Origin: Antennarius striatus
Taxonomy: Eukaryota; Chordata; Actinopteri; Lophiiformes; Antennariidae
Assembly: GCF_040054535.1 (NCBI RefSeq)
Contig: NC_090797.1
Location: 8,859,001 to 8,923,000 of the forward strand
DNA: 64,000 nt
Direction of reading: 5' to 3'
The position numbers were made by a program, and so were the translations under genes. The notes beneath the pieces were generated by a model. That model saw nothing but the letters and a program-made list of their open reading frames with translations, was not told the DNA's origin and ran no database searches. Of the stretch, positions 11,601 to 30,640 are shown piece by piece (within the stretch, counting starts at the first letter, position 1; every line of letters starts with the position of its first letter).

Positions 11601-13287
11601 TTTTCTTTTCACATAGAGTAATTGTTAATGAATGAACAACAGTGTTGATTTTGTTTTTGTTCAAACGCGCTCAGTAAGTTAGTTTTGAGACGAGCTCGTC
11701 GCTGTGTTTTGACTTCGGGTTGGCGCATGAACTTGTTAGTATTAACGCTGTTAGCCTGGTAAGGTAATGCTAGCTAGCTGGATAGGCTAATGTTAGCAGT
11801 GCATCTGATCACTAATCTCTTGAATAGATAAAATAAAAACAACATAGCTACCAAAATTGACGCTTGTTGGAGTAATACGTGTTCGATATCATACGTAATT
11901 TTAGTAATTAATTCCAAACGTTTTTCGGTGGTTTGAATTATCTTTTTGAATGATTTCTGTATTTTGCAATCGGAATGCTCCATATCATTTACACGCTAGC
12001 AATAGCTAAGGTAGCAATTGGCTGTGATGGTAACGATACTTAACATTCTGATCCATTTTGACAACTTTAATCTTGCTCTGCATTGACATTGTACAGTTTG
12101 ATGAAGGGTCAGTCTGACGGGGGCTGTTGTGACGCATTTAGCCGGCGTTAATGTGGGGCAGTATCGGTGAACACCACGCAGTCACAAGGACAAATCAGGC
12201 AAAGCGCGCTAACTTAGAAATAAAACGTCGCTGACATTAAAAACTAAGACCAGCTCCTAATAAACTGGCTAAACATTAAAATCCACACTGCCTGTGACGA
12301 CTACTTTAATGTAATTTTCTTCTAAATCTGCTGTGATGCTTTGATGTGGACACTAAAGTTAATTACAAGTGTAACGAATCATTTTAAAAGTAACGAGGTG
12401 CCTCTTTATGCTGCACGTCTATTGCGTATTAGTGCTTACATCACATGGGAAATAAGACTGAAAATATCCTGAATGATTTCGCAACACGAACAAAACACTC
12501 ATCAAGTCAACAGTCTGTCTTGGATCCTTGACAGTAGCTAGATGGTATTTATATCACAGCTGCTGCAGTAGTCTGAAACACTTCTCACCAGCACCCACTA
12601 CTTATAGACAAAAAACAAAACCTACACAGACCTGTGTGATTAAAATGTTTTGGGATTTTAAAGCAGAAAAAACCCCAAAAAGCATCAACTTTTAACTCTT
12701 TTTCAGTCTTTCATCATTTTCTTGCTGTGTTACATAAGCTGTTTCCTATTGATCAGTTTTCTTGGTTTCCACAATTTCCACCACTAATGGTAGCCCAGCT
12801 CTCACAGAAAGAAGGGACTGCTTTGCAAACTCAGCCCCCGTTGTTAGATAATCTTACTTTTTTGACCCCAGTGGAGAGAATTGATTGAGCTCAACCCACT
12901 CAAGGAAACCTTCTTTTTCAGATGAAGTAAACCAGACCCCCAGAGATGCAAAAACAAGCAAGAACTGGTTGAGTACTGACTGATTTTTAAATTTAGTTTA
13001 TCCTAAATTCAGTATGCAAAGCAAAAGTCCAAAGAAGTTCAACAACCCTCATGAGAAGTTAAATACCTTCTTTGATGTTTTTCCATAAAAGAGAGAGGAT
13101 GTCTTTATAGAAGTATGCCAAAGATGTTTTTTTAACTATATTTTTGGCTTTTGTGGGTATATGATGTAACAGAATGGGCACGAGATAAAAAAAATATTTC
13201 TACTCTTGTGTTGTTTGATCTGATTTACAGTTTTAAAGTACAGGTTCATTTTGGGGTTGCTTATTTCATCTGCTCTGTCCCTTCTAG
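11593..13287 (+). other. usp44: Inferred usp44 5' UTR intron
   Basis: Donor at 11593 and acceptor at 13286-13287 bracket about 1.7 kb with no frame or element I recognise. Confidence 0.45.
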
Positions 13288-13294
13288 AACCATC

Positions 13295-13348
13295 ATGCCC
13301 TGGGAGGGCCCCATTTCTCAGCTCACCATGGTTACCATGGTGATATGA
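13295..13348 (+). other. Short upstream ORF 2 of usp44 (17 codons)
   Basis: ATG at 13295 opens 17 codons to TGA 13346-13348, about 100 bases before the main ATG. Two internal in-frame ATGs occur in strong context (ACCATGG, twice). This makes it a plausible brake on usp44 translation. Confidence 0.5.
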
Positions 13349-13446
13349 AACCAGTGTGAAAAGTTGACAATCCACACAAACTCACACAGACAGTCAGTTA
13401 TTGGCTCGCACAGCCAGCCAGCCAGTTTGGCCGGCAGGTGTGTGTA

Positions 13447-16400
13447 ATGGACAGGTGTAAGCATGTGGGGCGACTGCGGCTGGCCCCAGACCACTCCATC
13501 CTCAACCCCCAGAAGTGGCACTGCATGGACTGCAACACCTCAGAGTCTATATGGGCGTGTCTGGGTTGTGCTCATGTGGCGTGTGGACGCTACATTGAAG
13601 AACATGCTGTTCAGCATTTCCAGCAGCAGGGCCACCCGTTGGCTATCGAGGTTAATGAACTTTATGTTTTTTGTTATTTGTGTGACGACTATGTCTTGAA
13701 TGATAATGCCACCGGGGACCTGAAACTACTTCGTAGTACCCTCAGCGCCATCAAAAGCCAGCGCTATGAGGTGACCACCCGCAGTGGGCGCACCTTACGC
13801 TCTGCGAGCGCTGTCCTTGAAACCGTCATGCCGTCAGGTGCTCGGGAATTGCAGCTGAGGGACGAGGACAGGATGTTTACTGCACTTTGGCACCGGCGTA
13901 GGGCTCTTATGGGCCGTGTTTTCCGCATTTGGTTTGGATTGACTGAGTGCGGAAAGAAGAGGGAGGAAGCAGAGAGAAAGAAGGAGGAGGAGGAAGAGCA
14001 AAAAAAGGAGGCGAGGGAGAGGAGGCGGACTCTGAAGAGGCAGCAACAGGAGGAGCTGGTGAGTGCTCCTCTGAGGAAGAGTCGTCGGCTACGTCGGAAG
14101 AGCCAGAGAGTTGCAGATGCATCAGCCGCAAAACCAGCTCAGAGGGCAAGTAAGAGGACGAGAACTCCTGTGACCTCATCACTCACCCGCAGGTCAAGGA
14201 CTCGAAGCCCAGCCACTGTCGCTCTCAAGAAAGTTCGACGGACAAAAAAGGCCCAGAAAACTCCCAAATCACCCAGGAAGCGCTCTTTGACCACCAAATC
14301 TACACCTAAAAGACCTTCAGCAACCTCCTGCTCTGCCCGAACACCTGTTCGCCGCAAGCAGAGTACGAAACAGGAGGGCTCACCCTTTAAACGTCGTCCC
14401 ACTGTAACCCCTGGGGTGACAGGCTTAAGAAATTTAGGCAACACCTGTTATATGAACTCCATTCTGCAAGTGCTGAGCCACTTGCATGTCTTCAGAGAGT
14501 GCTTTCTGCGTCTGGATCTGACCCAGGCACTAGAGCTGCTAGCATCCGCTGTCCATGGCCAACTGACGGGGAAAGCCTCGTCACAGTTCTCCATGACCCA
14601 AAGGAAGGGATTCCAGACCAGTTCAGGCTCTGGGGCAGGGTTGAGTGGTGGGGCCTCACGGGGCCGCAGTATGGAGTTGATACAACCAAAAGAGCCCAGC
14701 TCAAAGCACATCTCTCTCTGCCATGAGCTCCACACTTTGTTCCAGGTTATGTGGTCAGGCAAGTGGGCACTGGTATCCCCTTTTGCCATGCTCCACTCAG
14801 TGTGGCAGCTTATCCCAGCGTTCAGGGGTTACGCGCAGCAGGACGCACAGGAGTTCCTGTGCGAGCTGCTGGACAAAGTGCAGCATGAACTGGAGAGCAC
14901 TGGCAAGCACACAACCACCGCAAAAGTCCCTCAGAAACGACTCATCAAACAGGTGCTCAGTGTGGTCAACACCATCTTTCACGGACAGCTCCTCAGCCAG
15001 GTAGGAAACACGCTGGCACTCGCGTCGCTGTAGTCACTAACAGTCGAGTAACTCAGCAGTTGTCATGAGCTTCGTTACCCATGGTGCATGCACTCACGAA
15101 CACTCTGGATCAGGACACACACTGTGGTTTCATCAGTGATTTATCAAACGTGGTAATAGATTGTTTATTCAACAACTAGAAAAAACAACTCACTTTACAG
15201 CAGAAGTTGTACGATCTTGTTAATCTGTGTGTTGAGTGTAATTGTGAGATTTTGTCAAACACATGGCATATGAGATACTGTTTACAATGTTTGGATGCAT
15301 ACAGCAACATACACAAGTTCTGCGTAACTGAGATGGAAGAGAGTGGAAGTGGAGACAAGAGATGAGTGTCTACTTTCGGAGGCTGAGCACACACTGTGAC
15401 ACCTGCTCCTTCTGAATAGAGGCTGTGTAGAAGGGGTTTAGGGTATTTTGGCCCAGTTTAAACTACAAACTGCCTTAAACTGCCCTTAATGCAATGATCA
15501 CTTTGCATAAAGTGTGTAATTTAAGTTTGCATTATGTATAAAAAGTGGAACCACTTCCCACCTTGTGTTTTATCCTTCTGTAGTTTTGTTGACTTAAAGT
15601 CACATAAGAACAGTCCCTAGTTGTTTAAAATGTTAAATGTCTATTAAAGCATCACATCCATCTCCTGTGACCATGCTTATGTGTTCATTTCTCTCTCTTT
15701 GACCTTCAGGTGACGTGTCTGGCCTGTAATCATCGTTCCAACACTGTGGAACCTTTCTGGGATCTGTCCCTGGAGTTCCCTGAGCGCTACCACAGTAATA
15801 GGGAGTCGACTGCTCAGGCTTCATGCCACCTGACAGAAATGCTGGCCAAGTTCACAGAGACCGAAGCACTGGAGGGAAACATCTACGCCTGTGACCACTG
15901 CAACTGTAAGTTAAAGAACATGGACATAAAGACAGACGTATTTGAAGAAAGAGATAGTAAAATGTTTACTTCTGGCAAGGATATGCATCACAAATCCAGG
16001 CTGCGGCTTGGTCTGCTTTTAATGTTCCCTCCCCAATTCCAATTTTTAATGAAGGACATTAAGGACCACGGATCAGTTTGGGGAAATAAATGTCAAATAC
16101 AGTGTTGTTGGACATCTGGCAGCTGTGTGACTTTAATTAGAAAGAGTATAATGTGGGACATTTTAAAGCAATTAAACACCGATGATGACTAAAGATACTA
16201 GAATGTACAACTGGGAAAGTGATCGTCTTAATGTATGAGGCAGAATTGGAGGCGTTTGGTATTTGGAAATGACCCCAGTGTGTCTGGGTATATTTTCAGG
16301 GATAGAGCAGGTTATTCCATGTAACACTGAGTTTGAACCTTAGAATGTGTTTTGTTCGTTCGATCGTCCTGATCTCGCTATCAGAACAAATTGATGAGTT

Positions 16401-18032
16401 GTGTGGAAGCAGAAGGAATCATTGTCTCATTCTAAGCCAGCTGATCTCAGGTGTTATGAAATCATGTCATAACATGTAAGGAAAGGTAACACCATAGGCA
16501 TGAATAACAACAGGACATTGAAGCTATATAAAATCAAAGCTGCTGAAGGACATTAAATGGTCTTTTTGTCACCATTTGGTTTTGTCTGGCATGACTATAT
16601 ACAGGTAGTTTATATTGATTAGACTTGGTATACTTTGATATATGGAAAATAGATGGAGACATTTGAGACAAAATTAGCAAATTGGTGAAAGTTGGAAGTC
16701 ATTTTGCCTTGTTAACTTGGTTTAGTCTAGTACTGACTAAATAGTCAAGTGTCAATACAGTAATTTACTTTAATGTGTTTAGTATGACTTAACCTGTGTG
16801 ACATGCTATGGAGCTGTCAGAATCTAAAAAAGAATTTAACACAGACGCAAGTCAGAAACATTCTATCACATGAATAATTGATACAAACGCGTAGTTTCAA
16901 GTCAGGAACTTTGTTGTAAAAACCAAATGTGTCAGATTAATCAGCCTACAATATAATTACATATAATTATCAAATTCATATTTTATCAATACAGAACTTA
17001 AATAATTTTATCTTTATTTAAAAGGAGGTTTTGTCCAGTCAGCAGCATAACATATGTATCACTTCCTGTTTGCAGCTGCTCGGCGGCGGACAACCTCAAA
17101 ATCAGTCCTCCTGACTGAAGCACGGAAGCAGCTGATGGTCCACAAACTGCCGCAGGTCCTGCGGCTTCACCTCAAACGCTTCAGGTATGATGATAATTCC
17201 TGATGTTATATATTGTTCCTGGAAGGTATTGGTGCTCTAATCTGAGACGAGTTATTCCAGTTGACTTTGTGTCTTGTGATTGGTCCTCAGGTGGTCTGGG
17301 CGTAACCACCGAGAGAAGATTGGCGTCCACGTACGCTTCGACCAGCTTCTCAACATGGAGCCCTACTGCTGCAGGGAGCCCACCCCCAAAGTTGTGTCCT
17401 GCTCCAGTTCCAGCAGTACCAGTTCTACGGCTCTGCCGCGACCAAAGCACTTCCTCTACAACCTCTCTGCTGTGGTGATGCATCATGGGAAGGGCTTCGG
17501 TTCGGGTCACTACACCTCCTACTGCTACAACACAGAGGGCGGTAAGCGAAGAGGATTGTTTTGAAAGACCTGGATGGTGTTTAAGTATGATGTCAAATGG
17601 TGTATAGACTATGTGTTTCAGCTAAAGGAGGAAGAAGTCCAGTGTATTATCAACAATAAACTCCAACCATCTGTCTGTGCTTGCTTTACTGTCTCACATT
17701 TCCCATCAACTGTAATTTCGTCAGCTGCCTCTCTGCATCTTAATTCTTTAAATGAACTCTGACCCTCTTTAATGTCTGGAATGCATTTAGAAGAATAGGA
17801 AATGTTGACATAGAGAGGGAATATAACATGTGCCGGCTTCAGTGTGAACACTGACGTGTTTTTGCTTCTTGGAGGGCTGACTTCATGTTGAATCGTTTCT
17901 CCTTCAGGTTTCTGGGTTCACTGTAATGACTCTAAGCTGAATGTGTGTTCAGTAGAGGAGGTCTGCAGAGCTCAGGCCTACATCCTTTTCTACACACAGC
18001 GAGTAACTCAGGATAAAGACCGGCTGCTATAG
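13447..18032 (+). CDS. usp44: usp44, ubiquitin carboxyl-terminal hydrolase 44
   Basis: A nuclear ubiquitin-specific protease that removes ubiquitin from Cdc20 in the spindle checkpoint and from histone H2B. Exons: 13447-15000, 15710-15905, 17076-17184, 17291-17541 and 17908-18032 (stop TAG). The phases join to 744 aa (human about 712). The start is the ATG at 13447, giving MDRCKHVG, where the family begins. ZnF-UBP is at about residues 5-75 ([25 protein letters not shown]). A basic/acidic low-complexity linker occupies about 170-315. The USP fold has its Cys box LGNTCYMNS (Cys334), QQDAQEFL, paired CxxC zinc ligands (CLAC, CDHC), His box [11 protein letters not shown] (His693) and HCNDS (Asp711). 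All catalytic residues are present. usp49 is the close paralogue; the EFPERYHSN and [11 protein letters not shown] runs and the ntn4/metap2 neighbours favour usp44. Confidence 0.93.
15906..17075 (+). other. usp44: usp44 intron with in-frame readthrough
   Basis: Intron between the second and third coding exons. The reading frame stays open from the donor to a stop at 16190-16192 (about 95 extra codons). The remainder is AT-rich with nothing recognisable. Confidence 0.7.
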
Positions 18033-19740
18033 GACCACAACCCCCTGGACCACCATCACCACCTCCTCCTCCCTCACCCCGCTGCAGTCTGACCACTCAG
18101 CGAGAAGACATCAGCACAGCCCCACCCATCACTCTTCTCCCCTCTGGGCATTTTATATCCTTTGAGGATGGGTATTTGAAGTCTATTTTTCTAAATGAGA
18201 AAAAAAAAAGAGGACCGGTTCTGCTTTGTGAACTTCTTGTATATGATGTTTATATGTCGGTATTTTTTTTGAAAAATGACACTTGTGATATGTGTATAGT
18301 TATTTTATAAAGAGAGAATCTGCCAAGATGTGTCACAGTAGCAGCCAACACACTGTTCGCACCTCCACAGGTTGCACAGGTGCAATCCTGTTTCTGCCTA
18401 CCTGCTTTTTGGTGGCTTGTTGATTGTAAATGCTGTTTGTTGAAATCAATGTTTCTCAGTCACTTTAGGTAGTTGTCAAAGAACTGGATGTCAGGTTGTA
18501 ACATGTCATTCACTCCCTGGAAATGGCCTCCCTATGTTTTAAACAAGGTTTTGATAGATGCTAACAACTTTTAGCCACTTTCCTGTCAGATGCACTAATT
18601 TTTATAACACAAGATTTTCAGCTTTGTTTTTATTCAGTGTTGTTTAATGGTTAAAGATCTGTGTACAAGCAGGGCAGTAAGGTTTTTTTTTGTTTGTTTT
18701 TTAAACTTTTACCCAAAAGTGTTTCTGGGTCTGTTAGGAAAAATTGGCAGACCTCAAGCCAAAGCCTTGGGGTAAGTTTATGGAAAAAAAACCTCTCAGC
18801 AATTTTAAAACGGTTCGTTTGCTGTATTTTTTTTTTTCCCTTAAGGAGGGAAAATTTCCAAAGGATGTTTTTTGGCTAAATGCTGCCACCTCTGTGCTCA
18901 AGAAAGACAGGCGTTTTTCAGATTGGCAGGTCAGATTCTTTTTTTGACATATCACGATGGATTTTAGAAAGGTTGAAAAACTTCTGACTAACAAAAAGAA
19001 TCAGAACAACATTTGGAGACTGTTTGAAACTAAGCTCACATCAGATTTTGGCTGCTGTGGTTGCTTAAATCCAAAATGACGAGGTACAACTGGGCAGAAT
19101 CAATGCTGCGTATTAGACAACCTTTTCCAGTTTGGACAAACTGATTTTAAGATGTATAAAACCGTGTAGACGGTCTTTTAAATTTAGAAATCTGCCATCT
19201 GAACTAGGCCTGAACTATCCCCACCCAAACAGATGCTTGTGTTCAAGTAAAGTGCCATGTTGTTCAGAAAGTTTATATATTTTTGTAATTCCATTTCAAG
19301 TGAAATCTGCACTGCTGCAGTCCCATCCAGTCCAGCATTTGGATTATGAATGTATTTTTAAACTGTCCTCAGAGGTTTTACAAGTTTTATACAACCGTTG
19401 ATTGTTCGACACCACCAGCAGTTACGACAGAGTTCCTCCACCGTTTAGGTGTGTGTACTGTATCTGTACATAGTGTGTTCCGTTCAGTATGATGTCCAAA
19501 GTAAACAGGATTGCTGTCAATAGAATGTGATATTCATCTCCATACTGGAGAAAGTTAAAAGGTTTTCATCATCAATGATCAATTTTATTTTCCTCCGTTG
19601 TTAGACATTGGCATTTTGGTTCTTTCTACATGGATGTCTGTGTGTGAGTGTGTAAATTTAAGAAAGTTATACTATGCAAATTATTACCTCAATTTTTTTT
19701 CTAGAGAAAATTACCTCAATAAATGAGAATATTTTTTCAT
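18033..19740 (+). other. usp44: usp44 3' UTR
   Basis: Long region without coding potential after the stop, rich in T and A runs. AATAAA at 19718-19723 is a plausible polyadenylation signal; the true end is not certain. Confidence 0.45.
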
Positions 19741-19749
19741 TTTTCTACA

Positions 19750-19832
19750 GAAGATCTTCTTTTCCTTTCGGCTTTTCCCTTCAGGGGTCGCCACAGCGAA
19801 TCAATTGCCTCCATCAGTGTCTTTTCAGAAAC
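19750..19832 (+). mobile_element. Teleost interspersed-repeat relic
   Basis: 'TTTTCCTTTCGGCTTTTCCC' followed by TTCAGGGGTCGCCACAGCGA and ATCAATTGCCTCCATC is a very common fish repeat motif as I recall it. No coding part is visible. Confidence 0.5.
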
Positions 19833-20002
19833 TCTTTGTCCTGCAAGTCCTGTTTATATTCCAAAATCCATGAAATTACTGAAAAAAGAATTAACAATCC
19901 TGTACATATTCTATACCAATGTCACACGGTCTAAATAATATTGAAATACATGAACAATAAATCCAAAATTAAAATATTTCTGAACAATGCTCCAAAATTC
20001 AG

Positions 20003-20336
20003 TTGGAAGGCAATAATTCCCAAATGTTCCTACAAAACTGGAAGCATGAAATCATCCAGAAATATCTTGGAATGCTGAAACAGAGTTCCTTTCACTGGAA
20101 CAGAGATCAATCCCAGCTCCTGAATGATAGTGGACTATTTATAGGCTGCATGTATTGCACAAGTGGCATCCTATTACTGTGCCTTGTGAGAATTCAGTGA
20201 GCGACCCATTCACTAATGTCTGGAGCAGTCATGTTTAGGTGCTTAATTCTAAAAACCTGTGGCCATGGAAGTGAGCCAAACACCTGAACTCAATGATTTG
20301 AAGAGCTGAGCAAATACTTTTGGCAATACTGTATAG
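20003..20336 (-). mobile_element. Internally deleted Tc1/mariner-type DNA transposon relic
   Basis: Read on the minus strand, 20336 downward begins with the terminal motif TTGCCAAAAGTATTTG, followed by sequence matching the 5' region of abundant fish Tc1-like elements (around 'CCATGGCCACAGG' and the start of a transposase). It then jumps to an internal transposase-like stretch ('TTCCAGTTTTGTAGGAACAT') near 20010-20060. The middle of the transposase is absent and no full frame remains. Class assigned from memory of the consensus. Confidence 0.55.
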
Positions 20337-20924
20337 TTTAATATTTGCTTTATCATTTTATAAAACATTGTCCCACTGCTGTTAAGATTAATTTAGCATA
20401 ACATGAAATAAAAAGTGTCCAATCCACACTTTGTGTGCTTTGGACATATCCAGTCATTAAAGTGGAATAAAGCTCATTCTGCCACCATTAGTCCTGATGG
20501 GGGCGAAACCAAAACGATAAACTACTGTTAGAAAATATAACAAAATCAAATCAATTTTCTGAAATTTTATTTGCTAGGTTTGTTATTCCTGTCTGACAGT
20601 AAACAGAAAACATCAGTTCTTACAACGTGTGATTAATTGAGGAGACAGACTAATCGCCAATGAAGTCACCTGAAAATGAGGCAAAATTCAGCTTCTTGCA
20701 TTGTGATGAGAGAATTGACAACGGCATCCCACACTGAGCAAAATCATTTAATCATAATTCTTAGAAAAACATTTCCAGGGAGTTCAAAATGAAGCCTTTT
20801 CACTGGGAACATACAGTGGCTGCAACCATTTCAAAGATATTTTAGAAACCATGAAAAACAAAAGAGCCAGCGTGCAGAGTTCCCTCCCATCGCGACAGAA
20901 GCCAAACATAGAGCTGCAGATGCT

Positions 20925-21516
20925 CAGTGTCTGTGAAGATGTTTATTACTTCAGCACCCAAGATTAAAAAGGTAGGAAGTATCTGTTAGCAGAAATCTGG
21001 CCATGCACTGGCATTACGGCTTCTGAACGCCATCGGTAGCAGTTATAATTTACTTAAGTCGAGCATTAAAGTAGTGAGGCTCCAGGCTGGAGCTTCAAAA
21101 ATGAAAGTATATGAGTGGTTTCCACATTCGCTTCCTCATCAACACTGTAGGTGCGGTTCGACTCAGTGGCAGCTTAAATAAAAGTCTAACTGATTGACAG
21201 TCGTCTTTTCATATTGTGTAAAATGAGTCCATAGGCTACCCGAGAAAAAATACGCCAAACAGAAACCCGTTGACTTGCTTACAACATCTTTCCTGTAGTT
21301 GATGGTGGAAAAGTATCAGTGATCCTCGCAAGCTGTGAGTGGTGCATTGTGGGTAATACAGTAGCATTTGGCATCCCTCAAAGCTGCTCTGAGACAACCA
21401 GGTGTTGAGGAGGCTCTGTTCCGTCATTTCTCTGAAGGAGGACTTACTAGCAGTGTGTGTGTATGTGTGTGTATGTGTGTGTATGTGTGTGTGTGTTTGT
21501 TTTCTGAGGGGTGGTG
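20925..21516 (-). other. metap2: metap2 3' UTR
   Basis: Follows the metap2 stop on the minus strand. The plus-strand TTTATT at 20942-20947 gives AATAAA on the minus strand, a plausible polyadenylation signal. Its transcript end would lie about 1.2 kb from the usp44 end (convergent genes). An interrupted TG tract lies at about 21454-21500. Confidence 0.5.
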
Positions 21517-27835
<6,319 letters not shown>

Positions 27836-27837
<2 letters not shown>

Positions 27838-27870
27838 GATCGCAGGCACTGCTGGAAAAGGAAGCGCGAG
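27836..27870 (-). promoter_or_regulatory. metap2: metap2 start region with ATGGCGG element
   Basis: The start codon itself lies in ATCATGGCGGACG on the minus strand, sharing ATGGCGG with the YY1/TISU family of elements but lacking the AAG/AAC part upstream. Suggests a short leader; inference only. Confidence 0.4.
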
Positions 27871-28718
27871 GGAGTGTGGGAGTGCTGTGTGTGATGCTGC
27901 CTTCAGGGACACTCGGTGTTTATTAAACTTTTTTTTTAAAAATCAATAATATTCTTCATATTATTTTTCTTCTTAATATTATTTGTTACTTTAGGATTTG
28001 AAACTTTTCTTATTTTAATATTAACATTAATTACATTTACTATATTAAAATAAATATATATTAAATATGTAAATAAATATAATGTAAAATAAATATATAA
28101 AACTATGTTGTGGATACAGGAACATAAAAAAAGCACGCACTGTTATAATCTAGACCTTAAATTAGGGTATCACACTTATGTTATAATGCAGGCCATAGAT
28201 AGAAGATATATTAATCCCGGAGGAAATTGCACATATCCAGGATTAATAGTTTAAATAACATAGTTTACCCAATTACCCAATCATTTAAGGTTATATTATA
28301 TTTTATTAAACATTAAAACATTAAGGTAAAATGTAGCTTTGGTCTTTGGCGTGTGTTTGTGTGTGTTTCTTGTGTTTTTACTTACGTTGCTTTCATAAAT
28401 GAGAGTCCAGTAAACGGTTTTCAGATATCAGAGGTTACCAGAGGTACTTAAATGCAGCATATAGTAAAACATGCTGAATCAGCTAAACGGCAGCTTGTGC
28501 ATTCAGTTATGTATTCAGTACATAACTGTGGTGATGGACAGGTGAAGCTTCATAAAGCTTTGGAGGCTTTCATCTCCTTGGTTCGCTCCAGCGCTGTTGG
28601 ACGCAAAAAAAAAAAAAAAATCAGTTGGCATGACTTTCAAGTGTGGCATTTTGCAGAAAGCCTATGATTAAAAATAAAGTATGCAAAACATTTATATCTA
28701 GTGATGGCAGTACACTTT

Positions 28719-28724
28719 GTGTGT

Positions 28725-28784
<60 letters not shown>
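28719..28784. repeat. GT4-AC29 palindromic microsatellite
   Basis: Eight bases GTGTGTGT run directly into 29 perfect AC units (28727-28784), so the junction is self-complementary. No gene is adjacent. Confidence 0.92.
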
Positions 28785-28786
<2 letters not shown>

Positions 28787-29279
28787 CTCATCCAAATTGA
28801 AATGCAATCTTTAATGTAGAAAGAATTACAGTGATCTTAAAGATCTTAAAGAGTTAATTAGTTATTACACTGAATGTACATCTAACTAATAATTAACATA
28901 TAATTAAATTAAATACTTTGTTCTTTTTTTTATTTTACGAAACACTCCCTGTTATGGTAGTGACAGTACTGCTTGGTCATAACCACATGATTATGTTTGC
29001 AAAGATGTATTATATCCCCTCAACCATATTGTTTATCATTAACTCATAATTTGCCTTACAATTTGAATTTCACAAACACAAATGTTTATAATCAATAAAA
29101 TGAGGTCACTTACTATCTTACATTACCTCAACATCGCAGCACATCTACTGCAACATGGCATTAAAGCATCTAACATGTTTTGTACTTGAAAGTGCATTAA
29201 ACAACAAAAATATAGAACATTAATAATCCAGTTATTCACATACTGATATGATAACCTATAACAGCTCCTTCTTGCTGCA

Positions 29280-29420
29280 CCTCCAATGAGCAATTTATAA
29301 AGGGGACGGTGCCTAGCTCAAGGGCGCCTTGGCAGTGCTCGGGAGGTGAACTGGCACCTCCCACCGTCAGTTCACACTCACGGGTCTTGAACCACCGACC
29401 CTCCGGTCCCCAGTCCAAGA
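29280..29420 (+). mobile_element. Dispersed repeat family B, copy 1
   Basis: Contains GCTCAAGGGCGCCTTGGCAG, TGCTCGGGAGGTGAACTGGC and CTTGAACCACCGACCCTCCG, a frequent teleost interspersed repeat. The core recurs inverted at about 32985-33095. Confidence 0.6.
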
Positions 29421-30511
29421 CATAGTGGACTGAGCATTATATTCATGTTTTATTATATCACACACTAGCGGGAACCTGTGGAAATTCCAGGATAAAACAA
29501 TAATATCAGACTTCATACCAAACATATGAAAACAAATGTATTGGTACATTTGTTTTTATATGTTAGTGGGTGGACACACTGTCACCAACTCCACCCACTA
29601 CCTGTGGGTAGTGGGTGGAGACTTTCAAGTGAGCTTATTCAAATATTTAGGTGGGGTATATACAGTAGGTTTGTGTATGAGCTCCTGTCCCAAGCACCTG
29701 TAGTAGGAACAGGGTCCACCAGCAGATGGCGCTGCTCAAACGGGGTCAACTGCAACAGTCACTGGTAAAGTTTTGTGGTTGATTATATTTAGAAGGAATT
29801 GATGCAGGTCATTGTGTTCATGCTACACCCAGAAAAGCCCTTTTCAGTCTTCAGGTGGATTGAAGTATTTTTGCTGGTATTATAATACCAAACTCCAATG
29901 TCTGAACCAGAATTATACCACACTGAATTTTGTTTTAAATGGATTTAAGTACAAGACAGAGTAACTTAAATATATTAGCCTACTACATCGGTTGTGATGC
30001 AAGTCTCCAAAATCATGAATGCCTTCAAATATGAGCACCAGCTGTTGTGTTTGAGACAAATGGAGTGTCCCAAAAAACATATCAAGTAACTTGACAAACT
30101 GGTTTTTTAACCCCACACAGTGACTCTCAGGTGTCAGAAATGACTTTGAAGATACAACAAACCCTTCCACCATGGTATTTTATTTCACACTGAAAAATGC
30201 AGGAGGGATCAGAACAAGGCAGACAGGACAAACAAGGAAGGTGGAGGAAGTGGTGTACGCGTACATCAGGGTTGTATGGCAACTTCATATGTAACATTTA
30301 AGTACAGATTGCGGTCACACTAGAGATAATCAGCCTCTTCATTATTACTATACCTGTACAGGTATTTAACTATGAACCTCACAGCAGTACAGTTCAATGA
30401 ATTTCAAGTGTTGAGTCATAAACAAATTTCCATTAGCTTTCAGTTCTGATGTAAGGACAGACATTGAAAAAAAGGATGGCTTCATTAACTGTTCTTAACA
30501 CAATAGTGTTC

Positions 30512-30640
30512 GATCAATCAATCAACCTTTATTTGTATAGCGCTTAATCACATCAGCAGACATTTCAAAGGGCTTTAACAGACAGACAAATCCAACAGGA
30601 CTCCTATTCTTGCTCTGGAGTCTAACTAACTCCTCTCTCA
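30512..30640 (+). mobile_element. SINE-like or MITE-like relic
   Basis: Starts with repeated ATCA and CCTTTATTTGTATAGCGCTT, a motif at the end of many fish interspersed repeats, followed by TTCAAAGGGCTTTAACAGAC. Family not determined. Confidence 0.45.

Noticed and set aside
13447-18032. usp49 instead of usp44
   Set aside because: Paralogue shares the fold, but motifs and the ntn4-metap2 neighbourhood favour usp44.
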